Shown here: piece after piece, positions 21,359 to 28,989 of the stretch
Numbering within the stretch: the stretch's first letter is position 1
Layout of the letters: each line of letters starts with the position of its first letter
Source of the DNA: a virus
DNA: 64,000 bases
Reading direction: 5' to 3' (one strand)
Virus record (IMG/VR): IMGVR_UViG_3300042511_000879
Coordinates: 62,001-126,000 of that record
The notes under the pieces: model-generated
Told to the model about the DNA's origin: nothing
The model's database searches: none
Seen by the model: the letters and a program-made list of their open reading frames with translations, nothing else
Translations under genes and position numbers: made by a program

Positions 21359-22651
21359 TTATATTGCTCTAGATTTAACGATTTCAACATCATTAAATTT
21401 AGCTAGTTTTTTATCGAATGAACCTTCTCTAAAGATTCCTCCATTCATTGTTCCTTTAAAGGTTCCTTTTCCATAAACATAACAATCATTTGCAGTGCAC
21501 GTACCATGTACATATGAACCATCTAATTTAGAACTATTAAGCTGTGTTGATTGGTAGAAATTACAATAATGAATATCAGAACCATTAACGTCGCATCCAT
21601 ACATATCACATTCAGTAAATTCTCCTCGTAAAAAACAACTTACAAACTCATATCCTCTAAGGTCAACACAATATTCTAGACGACCTCCATTAACTTGAAT
21701 TTTACCAGCATCGGTGTCATAATTAATATGTCCTTTGCTAAGGTCTCCATGTGTAAATAATTTCATAACTCTTTCTTTAACAGAAGGCCAGTATAGGTCA
21801 ACTACCTTAGGATCGTCATTCATGTCGACGGTGAACTTAACATTTTTCCAATTATCTTTAATTGTCTTCCAGTCCTTTCTAGCATCGATTATTCTTTGGT
21901 TATCTGCAACTATTTTTTTTAATTCAATTGCATTTAACTCTGTGAAGTCTGGGTTTTCGGTTGATTTCCATAATTGAAGTAAAAAACGGTCGACTAAATA
22001 AAGAATCGTAGTTGTTTTCTTTTCCCAGTCCTCTCCTCCAATATAACGAAATTCAAGATAATTTTTATGTCTTTTGTCAAAATTTATTCCGTAGTATTTT
22101 GTATCTGGGTAGATAAAATTCTGTTGATTGATATGCTTTCCATCAAAGAAGTATGTGTCCTCTTTTGGTAGGACAAATTTGATAGATTTTGCGTATGCTG
22201 AGTTTTCTCTTTTAGGAAAGAATTTGAATACTTGTTCTTCATTAAAATCCAAAATGAATTTAAGAACGTTCATTTTAGAGATACGATACTTGTTTTCAAT
22301 TTTTGATTTATCAAATGAAAGATTTAAGTGAATCGAAGACCTATCATTTGTATATCCATTCTCTTGAATCCATTGACAAACATTAATTATCATTAGACGA
22401 GCTGCAGTATATGGAAGGGCTCCAGTAACTAACTCAAGAAGTTTAGCTCCACCCGACATGTCAGGTTCTATTTTAAATTCATCGCGAGTTACTTCAAAAT
22501 CGCTATGTGCTTTATCCTCGACGTGAATCTTTTTGCCAAGCAGTTTTTCAAGTTTTTTTGCAGTATCTTCAGCACTAAAATTTGAGTAGAACTCAAACTC
22601 TACGCCTACTAGAGCATTTTGCAAAATTTTAGATTCATTTAGATTATTCAT
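21359..22651 (-). CDS. Amidoligase-like (COOH-NH2 ligase) protein with pentapeptide-like C-terminus
   Basis: A 430-residue protein. The N-terminal about 260 residues show the ordered motifs of the amidoligase family (a glutamine-synthetase/COOH-NH2 ligase-like fold): V-G-V-E-F-E-F at 15-21, L-E-L-V-T-G-A-L-P at 72-80, S-S-I-H-L-N-L-S at 105-112 and Y-L-E-F-R-Y-I-G-G-E-D near 198-208. Known members ligate amines to carboxylates, often on peptides. Residues about 318-415 have spaced Cys/Phe/Tyr hydrophobics every five residues (C-D-M-Y-G-C-D-V-N-G), suggesting a right-handed beta-helix like pentapeptide repeats. It is odd among baseplate genes. Substrate unknown: cell wall peptide, a virion protein or a host factor are all possible. 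The first residues, MNNLNESK, also contain an L-N-E. Confidence 0.6.
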   Translation of the reverse strand: MNNLNESKILQNALVGVEFEFYSNFSAEDTAKKLEKLLGKKIHVEDKAHSDFEVTRDEFKIEPDMSGGAKLLELVTGALPYTAARLMIINVCQWIQENGYTNDRSSIHLNLSFDKSKIENKYRISKMNVLKFILDFNEEQVFKFFPKRENSAYAKSIKFVLPKEDTYFFDGKHINQQNFIYPDTKYYGINFDKRHKNYLEFRYIGGEDWEKKTTTILYLVDRFLLQLWKSTENPDFTELNAIELKKIVADNQRIIDARKDWKTIKDNWKNVKFTVDMNDDPKVVDLYWPSVKERVMKLFTHGDLSKGHINYDTDAGKIQVNGGRLEYCVDLRGYEFVSCFLRGEFTECDMYGCDVNGSDIHYCNFYQSTQLNSSKLDGSYVHGTCTANDCYVYGKGTFKGTMNGGIFREGSFDKKLAKFNDVEIVKSRAI

Positions 22652-22703
22652 TCAATTTGGATATATTAACTTAAGTTAAAGTATATATCCAAGTAAAAAA
22701 TAA

Positions 22704-23492
22704 CTATACCATAGAATCTCTTTTCGCTATAAGTTTTTGAAGTGATTTGTTAACACTTACTAACCATGTTTGTATTGAAGTAACATTAATTCGTTTCCAA
22801 CTATCGATTTGAGCTTGGATGCTTCTTTCTTGTTCTTGATAGTAGTATGCTTCGTCATTATTATAATTTTTAGCAGCATCTCTCTTTACAATTTCTTTCC
22901 AAGTCGGCCATACATAATCACTTTTTGCCTTAATCTCATCATCTGTTAATTTAGAGTTAACTTCAAGTTTTTCTTGTTCTGTTTTAATACGTTGCTTGTA
23001 ACTATTTATTTCTTTATTAATTTGTTCAAGCTTAGACATTTTCTTAATTTTGTCTGCATATTCTTTAGCAATTTCGGTAGCTCCAGTTTTTGGAATGCTG
23101 GTCTTAACAATATATCTATAGTGAAGTCTCTGAATGTTATGTCCTCCTGCATAAATCGCTTCAGTTTGGAAACTATAAGTGTTTTCTCCTCTTTGGATTT
23201 GAGCATCAATTTGAATATTTCCTTTAACGCTCTTACGCACGTTCATTGATAATAGTGAATCGGTTGGTAAGGTATACATTTCAATAGATTTAACCATATC
23301 GTATGTTAAATTGATTCTAGCATACTCTCTGTCGTATTTAGTGAACTCCTGTTTAAAGGTCTCAACAAACCATTTTTCTGTTGCAGCTAGCATTTCAACA
23401 ATTGTAGGTTCTAACGAATCTAAAATAACATTAACAATATTATCTTGATTTGACTCATTTAAGAATTGTCCGTATGTTTTAAATTTGTTCAT
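22704..23492 (-). CDS. Tagged protein 1: candidate internal head protein (N-terminal FLNE tag)
   Basis: A 262-residue protein whose first 13 residues (MNKFKTYGQFLNE) match the tag shared by five other genes in this window. In T4, a similar N-terminal peptide directs internal proteins into the prohead and is removed by the gp21 protease after Glu. The body is mostly helical with long Lys/Glu/Gln-rich segments (about 150-260) and no recognised enzyme motif. It has its own promoter (23520-23552) just after a terminator, so it is expressed independently of the S1-like gene upstream. Packaging and injection are inferred from the tag only. Confidence 0.6.
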   Translation of the reverse strand: MNKFKTYGQFLNESNQDNIVNVILDSLEPTIVEMLAATEKWFVETFKQEFTKYDREYARINLTYDMVKSIEMYTLPTDSLLSMNVRKSVKGNIQIDAQIQRGENTYSFQTEAIYAGGHNIQRLHYRYIVKTSIPKTGATEIAKEYADKIKKMSKLEQINKEINSYKQRIKTEQEKLEVNSKLTDDEIKAKSDYVWPTWKEIVKRDAAKNYNNDEAYYYQEQERSIQAQIDSWKRINVTSIQTWLVSVNKSLQKLIAKRDSMV

Positions 23493-23519
23493 GTTTTATA
23501 TATCTGTTTTAATTATAAT

Positions 23520-23552
23520 GTAAATATAAACAAAAAAACCCAGATCCGAAAA
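23520..23552 (-). promoter_or_regulatory. Promoter, TTTTC-N19-TATATTTAC
   Basis: On the minus strand a TTTTC box (548-552) is followed after exactly 19 bp by TATATTTAC (520-528), then ATTATAATTAAAACAG and the tagged gene start at 23492. The -33 box falls inside the loop of the terminator at 23537-23560, so termination and initiation signals are interlocked. The same box pair and spacing recur eight more times in the window and resemble the Bacteroidota promoter. Confidence 0.7.
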
Positions 23553-23560
23553 TCTGGGTT
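23537..23560 (-). terminator. Rho-independent terminator of the S1-like gene
   Basis: A 9 bp stem (AACCCAGAT / ATCTGGGTT) with a 6-base loop, followed in the minus direction by seven T. It lies 28 bp downstream of the S1-domain gene stop. An almost identical copy is at 39820-39843. Confidence 0.85.
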
Positions 23561-23588
23561 GTTAATTTTATGTTAAAGTTATTAACAA

Positions 23589-24803
23589 TTATAGTTTCAA
23601 GAAAACCTTTCTAGTAGCTACGTCCATTCTTGTTATTTGAACGGTAATATTATCGTTCTTTGTAAGTGAATCAACCTTAACATTATCAGGAAGTTCGGAT
23701 ACGTGAAGTAATCCAACAATTCCATCTCCAACATCTACGAACACTCCATAATCTTTAACAGATTTTATTGTCCCTTTAACTTCAACTGGAAAACTTTTAT
23801 ACTTAGTAGCAACATCAGTCCATGGGTCAACAATTTCAACATGCTCTAATTGAGTCAACGTTATTTTATCGTTATTGATTATCTCTTTAATCTTAAATTC
23901 AATAACATCGCCTGGATTAATTTCTCTAGCCTTATGTTTTCTTGCCATTTCTGTGTTTAAATCATTTGCATGAATCATTCCAGTTAAACAATTATCAAAT
24001 TCAACAAATACTCCGTATTTTGTAGAACCTGTTACGTTACCTTCTTTGGTTTCTCCAGGGGTATTTCTAAGGTCTTCAATAGCATTTGGAATAAGCGCTT
24101 GAAGATATTTTCTATGGGATACTATTACTGTTCCTTTTTCCGGAGAGAAACTCATCGGTACTACGTACATTTGTGTGTTAATTACAGAACCAAAGTCTGC
24201 AAGTTTATTAATACCAGCTAGGGATCCTGGCATAAAGCAATCAACTCCTTGAACATTAACAAAGTAACCTCCACCTGGAATCATACTTGTTACAGTTCCC
24301 ATATATGCAGTATTTCCAGTTTCAGCAGATGCTAAAATTTCTCTTAATGTAGCAGCTTTGATACCAGCTTCAACAGAACCTAATACAAATCCTCTAGTAC
24401 TTTTACTTTTTTCTGCTGTAATTTCAACAGATATTTCAGTTCCAGGAATTAATTTTGCTCTTGAGATTGTAGATTCTTTTGACAATTGAACATACACCAT
24501 TTCACGATATCCAATATCGATAGATGCCCATTCCATGTCTACTGCATAAACTTTACCAGTATGCGTTTCTCCAGCATGTATTACATGTGTTTGATTATTT
24601 TCACTCCAGTGACTTTCCATTAAATTAAGAAGTTCTTGAGCATATGGTTCTCTAGAATAAACCTTAACACCATCTGGCGCTTTTACATGCTGGTTTATTT
24701 TTCTAAGAGTAGATGGGCAATCTGCAGAATATGCTTCCCAATCGAAGTTAGAGATATCGTTTGATAAATTCTCTGTTTGTTTAGTTAAAACGTCTTGTGA
24801 CAT
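23589..24803 (-). CDS. S1-domain RNA-binding protein (ribosomal protein S1-like)
   Basis: A 404-residue protein with four S1-type OB folds at about residues 80-146, 176-240, 251-320 and 340-404. The third and fourth are canonical (T-K-Y-G-V-F-V-E-F and V-K-D-Y-G-V-F-V-D-V with G-L-L-H-V-S-E-L). Bacterial S1 has six such repeats and binds mRNA on the 30S subunit, so four repeats plus an 80-residue unique N-terminus suggest a shortened, S1-like regulator. Bacteroidota use few Shine-Dalgarno sites, so a phage S1 could help load A/U-rich phage leaders, or compete with host S1. That role is inference. It is bounded by its own terminator at 23537-23560. Confidence 0.8.
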   Translation of the reverse strand: MSQDVLTKQTENLSNDISNFDWEAYSADCPSTLRKINQHVKAPDGVKVYSREPYAQELLNLMESHWSENNQTHVIHAGETHTGKVYAVDMEWASIDIGYREMVYVQLSKESTISRAKLIPGTEISVEITAEKSKSTRGFVLGSVEAGIKAATLREILASAETGNTAYMGTVTSMIPGGGYFVNVQGVDCFMPGSLAGINKLADFGSVINTQMYVVPMSFSPEKGTVIVSHRKYLQALIPNAIEDLRNTPGETKEGNVTGSTKYGVFVEFDNCLTGMIHANDLNTEMARKHKAREINPGDVIEFKIKEIINNDKITLTQLEHVEIVDPWTDVATKYKSFPVEVKGTIKSVKDYGVFVDVGDGIVGLLHVSELPDNVKVDSLTKNDNITVQITRMDVATRKVFLKL

Positions 24804-24846
24804 TGTTTTTATTTTTAAAAGGTTAATAAATTATATATTTGTTTTT

Positions 24847-27012
24847 TTAGAATGCTAGCGGTGAAAATCCTATCATAGGTGCAGTACTTGTACCTACTGG
24901 TATTTTTCCATTGTATATGAATTTTAGGTCTAAAAGATGTTTTGAGCATGCAACTGCAACCGCAGTTGCAACTGCTTTAGTAGCTGTTTTTAATGTTGGT
25001 TCAATTTTAAATCTTTTACCAGTATTCCATGCTCTTCTTAAGTCTGCTCCTAGTTTTGCCTCATCTCCGTAATATATTGGAATGTAACTTCCAGGTTGGG
25101 GTATTAAACAAGGTAATATTGGAGGTGACGTTGCAAATGGTTGAGCTGCTGTAGATTTCCAATAATCAAGTATACATTTTGACATTACGCAATATGCATC
25201 ATCCGCACCGCATGCATTTCCAGCTTTTTTGTTATCTTCTGCTATTTGATTAATATGACGGATTTTTAGGTTTCTATATCTAACCTTTTCAATATCATAT
25301 TTAGCTAGTTTTGCCTTTAAACGAATTGGTTCGGTTTTCATAGACCATTGTTTAAACGTTTCATTTTTTGTACTTGATGCGGTCGCTGCAACTATTGGGT
25401 TTTTGGCTGGAGCTCCTGCTTGATCGTTGTCAATCCCTTTAACATAAGTAAATATGCAAATAAAAGTTGAAGTTATCCATTTTGGAATACTATTAGGCCT
25501 ATCATCGTACTCTTCTTGGAATAATCTATCATTAGTTGCTACTTCTTTTTTAATCTTATTCTTAATCTTTATTACACGAAGAGATTGCACAGTTAACTCT
25601 CTATTTAATGTATCTATTTTTTTATCATCTTTTTTGAACTTTGCAATTGCTAATTCATTTTGGTATAACCTAATTTTTGCCATTATATAATCAATTGAAT
25701 CAACTTCTTTAATTTCATTGATATTTTTTTTAACAATATCGATGTTAATTAACTGTAATTCTACTGTAAGTTTCTGATTCAACCTTTCAATTTTATCAGA
25801 TACTGAAGTAGCACTTCCATTATAATTATTAAAATTTTTATATGCTAATTCAATTTTTTCTAGCGAAATTTCTGATTGAAGTAATTCAACATATGCATAT
25901 CTTTTTTCAATTGATTTGAGATTAATTTTTGTATTTAATTTATCATACTTTTCTTTCGCTTTTCTAATAGATTCACGAGCTGAATCATATTGATTTCGAT
26001 AATTATATCTAGTAACATTCGTTGAGTTATCGGCGTTTGTTTGAGGCAATCCATTAATTCCAGTATTAGTTTTTATAGATTCAGCTTCTTTGTCAAAAAA
26101 TTCTAAAACCTTCTTACTTACTTTTTTGGCGAAATCTCCATGATATGGAAGTCTTTCAACCCAATCTAAATATTCTTCTGTTCCATCATTTTCATGTATT
26201 ACTTTATTTGTAAGTTCATCAACTTGTTGAGCCTCTGTCATAGGTTTTACAAGTTGAAAAACAATAGGTGGATCCACTTTAATTTCAACTGCCTTTGTAT
26301 CTTCTTTTATTTCTATTGAAGCGCTTCTATCTATATTTTTAATTTCTGCCTTTTTAGATGCATCCATTGCACTAATAAAAACATACTCATATTTACCAGG
26401 ATCTGTAGGAGCCAAAAACTTTACAATTCCTGCGCTATCAGATGTCAATGCAGGTTGTATTAATCCATTTAATGAATATGTAAATTCATATGGAGAAGTT
26501 CCATCCCCGCCAACAACTGACATTGTTACATATCGAAGTTCTGGTTGATTGTCTACATTTTCAGAAGTTATATCAATATCTCCAAAAAGATTAGTTAATG
26601 GAACTATTGGTTTTGGAATTATACACGTAGTAGGAAACAATGGGTAAAATTCAAAAGGGTCTATTGTTTCCTTATTCTTAAGGGTCCACTCTTCAAATTC
26701 ACAATCTGGATTCATGCTTAAATCTACTCCAGGAAGTTTTTCAAACATATCTTCATATAATGAGTTTCCAAATTTATCTTCTAATTGAGGTTCAAGAGAT
26801 TTGAATAGCATATTGAATGCTTTTTTAAATCCTTCTTCAAGTATTGGTTTTTGTCCAGATTTATGGATATTTCCAAATGGAGTTTGTGAGGTTTTAACAG
26901 CATTAAAATATTCATTAGCAACAAACATACCGAAATCGTCTGGACCTTTAGAAGTTCTACTGGCCAGTTTTTTGGAAACGTTATTAATAAATATTGGCCA
27001 CTGTGCAGGCAT
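24847..27012 (-). CDS. Tail/baseplate-module protein with long coiled coil, unrecognised
   Basis: A 721-residue protein. Residues about 1-130 are a mixed domain (MPAQWPIFINNVSKKL), about 135-260 contain a beta module resembling an Ig-like domain (SVVGGDGTSPYEFTYSLNG), and about 330-510 form a long Lys/Glu/Asn coiled coil (IEKRYAYVELLQSEISLEK). The C-terminus is Cys-containing and compact (CGADDAYCVMSKCILDYW). It sits between the S1-like gene and the gp5-like spike, so it is likely a virion protein. A tape-measure protein would usually be longer and more helical, so I do not call it one. Confidence 0.45.
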   Translation of the reverse strand: MPAQWPIFINNVSKKLASRTSKGPDDFGMFVANEYFNAVKTSQTPFGNIHKSGQKPILEEGFKKAFNMLFKSLEPQLEDKFGNSLYEDMFEKLPGVDLSMNPDCEFEEWTLKNKETIDPFEFYPLFPTTCIIPKPIVPLTNLFGDIDITSENVDNQPELRYVTMSVVGGDGTSPYEFTYSLNGLIQPALTSDSAGIVKFLAPTDPGKYEYVFISAMDASKKAEIKNIDRSASIEIKEDTKAVEIKVDPPIVFQLVKPMTEAQQVDELTNKVIHENDGTEEYLDWVERLPYHGDFAKKVSKKVLEFFDKEAESIKTNTGINGLPQTNADNSTNVTRYNYRNQYDSARESIRKAKEKYDKLNTKINLKSIEKRYAYVELLQSEISLEKIELAYKNFNNYNGSATSVSDKIERLNQKLTVELQLINIDIVKKNINEIKEVDSIDYIMAKIRLYQNELAIAKFKKDDKKIDTLNRELTVQSLRVIKIKNKIKKEVATNDRLFQEEYDDRPNSIPKWITSTFICIFTYVKGIDNDQAGAPAKNPIVAATASSTKNETFKQWSMKTEPIRLKAKLAKYDIEKVRYRNLKIRHINQIAEDNKKAGNACGADDAYCVMSKCILDYWKSTAAQPFATSPPILPCLIPQPGSYIPIYYGDEAKLGADLRRAWNTGKRFKIEPTLKTATKAVATAVAVACSKHLLDLKFIYNGKIPVGTSTAPMIGFSPLAF

Positions 27013-27043
27013 ATTGTGTTAATTTATAGGATATTTATCCCAA

Positions 27044-27763
27044 TTATTTATTCTTTTGCTGATATGTTATATGCGAACTTTTAAGACTTGAAATTGTCGA
27101 AGGAGTCGGTGGTGAAGGAGGTCCTGAAGGTCCTGTTGGAGTTGGATGGATATGTGCTTTATAATCATCCAATAGTTTATTTAACCATTTTTCTAAAGAG
27201 ACTCCACGAACTGTAGGTTCATCTTCATTTTCACTTCCCTCTCCAGTATTACTTAAGAATACATTTCCAGAGTCTAGGAATATCTTGTCTTTAGTTGAAA
27301 TTTTAATAAATCCCTTCTCATCAATTTGAATTAATGGACGTTCTTTAGCTCCAGTTCCTCTGGTAATTACCAATCCATCTTCAGGAGAATGATAGATTCT
27401 TATATTTCTTACTTCATCATATATTAATGAAACAACATCATGTGCGGCTCCCGACTTATCAAGAACATCTGCTTTAAGAGCTTTACTTTGATTGACTTGA
27501 AACCAATATTCAGGGTGATAGATATTACCATTATCAAAACGAACAGCAACTATAGTTCCAATATTTGGAGTATTATGAGAACCAACTAAATCTCTATTCA
27601 TTGGTGTTGCCCATGGAATAGCATCATTGGGAAGTTTATCAAACTTCCCATATACTTTAACTCTGCATCTTCCCCAATTCTTAGGATCCGCATTATCTAC
27701 AACCTCACCTATCCAATGGGTCTCCCTAATGTTATCCTTTTCTAATTCAGTATCTGTTGCCAT
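27044..27763 (-). CDS. Baseplate central spike protein, gp5/gpV-like OB-fold
   Basis: A 239-residue protein. Residues about 12-110 match the N-terminal OB-fold of T4 gp5 and P2 gpV spike proteins: I-G-E-V-V-D-N-x-D-P-K-N-W-G-R-C-R-V-K-V-Y-G, then I-P-W-A-T-P-M and I-G-T-I-V-A-V-R-F. A short beta-repeat region (about 125-180) leads to H-I-H-P-T-P-T-G-P and a Pro/Ser/Gly C-terminus (about 207-225), typical of the tip of piercing spikes. No lysozyme domain is present, unlike T4 gp5, so wall digestion must come from another protein. Its ATG overlaps the stop of the upstream 401-residue gene by 1 bp. Confidence 0.75.
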   Translation of the reverse strand: MATDTELEKDNIRETHWIGEVVDNADPKNWGRCRVKVYGKFDKLPNDAIPWATPMNRDLVGSHNTPNIGTIVAVRFDNGNIYHPEYWFQVNQSKALKADVLDKSGAAHDVVSLIYDEVRNIRIYHSPEDGLVITRGTGAKERPLIQIDEKGFIKISTKDKIFLDSGNVFLSNTGEGSENEDEPTVRGVSLEKWLNKLLDDYKAHIHPTPTGPSGPPSPPTPSTISSLKSSHITYQQKNK

Positions 27764-28968
27764 TATTTATTATAAATGTTACCTAAGTTATTAATCGCCG
27801 CTTTATTAAGTCCTTGTCCTATTGTAGAACCTGGTAAGATTCCATACACATTAGCTTGAATGGCAGCTCCTATATTTCTTCCCGCAATTACATCATTTGC
27901 GGCACTTGTGACTGCTTGGTCTGCTCTTCTTATAACATTCGAAAATACATTTTCGAATTTAGGAATTCTGTTAAGCGTCTCATCCTTTAACCTTTGTAGA
28001 GCTTCTGCTTTCTTTTTTTCTGCAAGAGCTTTTAAGTCTCGTGCGGCACTTTCCTTTACTTTATCAACTTTACCTTTAAGTTTATCTTTAGCAAATTCAA
28101 TAGGAGTTTTTGATGAGGATGAAAACATTTCTTGGTCAGGCGCGGGAGACAATTGAGCCTCTGCGTAACTTTGTTTAATGATTCCGTTTAACACTCTTGC
28201 TTCAACCTTTTCGATTTTTTCATATTTTATCGTAAGAGCTTCTTTTGCCATTTCAGGGTTTTTACTAAGATCTGCAAAAACAGTAGTTCCTGATGCTAAA
28301 TCAAACTCACAGTATTTTGCACCTATTAAAAAGTAGGGACGACCTTCTGGTCCAGAAATACCTGCATTTTTATTTTCGGTATCAATTTTTGGTTTCATAT
28401 TATCTGGAAATCCGGCAATAGCACTTTTATCTAGTTTTTTGGGAATCCCATTTACCTTTACATCTTCTACAATTGCAATCGATCGTACTTCAGTAACATA
28501 TATCCACATTCTAAACTTTCTTAAGTTAGCAGGGATTATGTAACTCCACTTTCTCTCGTCAAATATTGCTCTTCTATATAAGTGCATTAAACCAGAAATT
28601 GTAAGATTTAAAGATTCTAATGTTTCAATTTCAAATTTTGCATCATCACCTCCAATGTATGCATTTTGAGGATTATATTGTTGCAGTCTTTCTAGTCCCT
28701 TAAATGATTGCCAAAACCATGGCAATTCTTTATTAATAGTTTCTAGTGTTTTTATAAAATTTTGTAAGTCATTGAGTCTTTCTGCATAAAAAGAGTCTTG
28801 CGCTGCCAATGGTTTTAAAAAATTAACAGCCCCACCTGCAAGAAGTGGAGAGCTTTCTATATCATAAAAATCGAATAATAAAGCAAAAGAAAGATACGTC
28901 GGATCTTGGTAAGGGTATTTCCTGTAGGAACCTTTTCTAAAATCCATTGGTGTTTTAAAATCTGACAT
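27763..28968 (-). CDS. Baseplate/tail-tube-associated protein, unrecognised
   Basis: A 401-residue protein between gp27-like and gp5-like hub genes. The segment W-S-Y-I-I-P-A-N-L-R-K-F-R-M-W-I-Y-V-T-E-V-R (about 145-166) resembles the strand-turn-strand of tail-tube-type proteins and hub adaptors in T4-like phages, where P-x-N-L-R-x-F is common. Residues about 255-350 are a Lys/Ala-rich helical region (AKDKLKGKVDKVKESAARDL), followed by a small hydrophobic tail. It may connect hub to tube (gp48/gp54 or tail-tube-initiator role). The identity is inferred from context and that one block. Confidence 0.5.
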   Translation of the reverse strand: MSDFKTPMDFRKGSYRKYPYQDPTYLSFALLFDFYDIESSPLLAGGAVNFLKPLAAQDSFYAERLNDLQNFIKTLETINKELPWFWQSFKGLERLQQYNPQNAYIGGDDAKFEIETLESLNLTISGLMHLYRRAIFDERKWSYIIPANLRKFRMWIYVTEVRSIAIVEDVKVNGIPKKLDKSAIAGFPDNMKPKIDTENKNAGISGPEGRPYFLIGAKYCEFDLASGTTVFADLSKNPEMAKEALTIKYEKIEKVEARVLNGIIKQSYAEAQLSPAPDQEMFSSSSKTPIEFAKDKLKGKVDKVKESAARDLKALAEKKKAEALQRLKDETLNRIPKFENVFSNVIRRADQAVTSAANDVIAGRNIGAAIQANVYGILPGSTIGQGLNKAAINNLGNIYNK

Positions 28969-28989
28969 GTATTATATATTATTTTTATT

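Noticed and set aside
24847-27012. Tape measure protein
   Set aside because: Coiled coil is limited to the middle, Ig-like and Cys-rich domains flank it, and no hydrophobic spans are seen.
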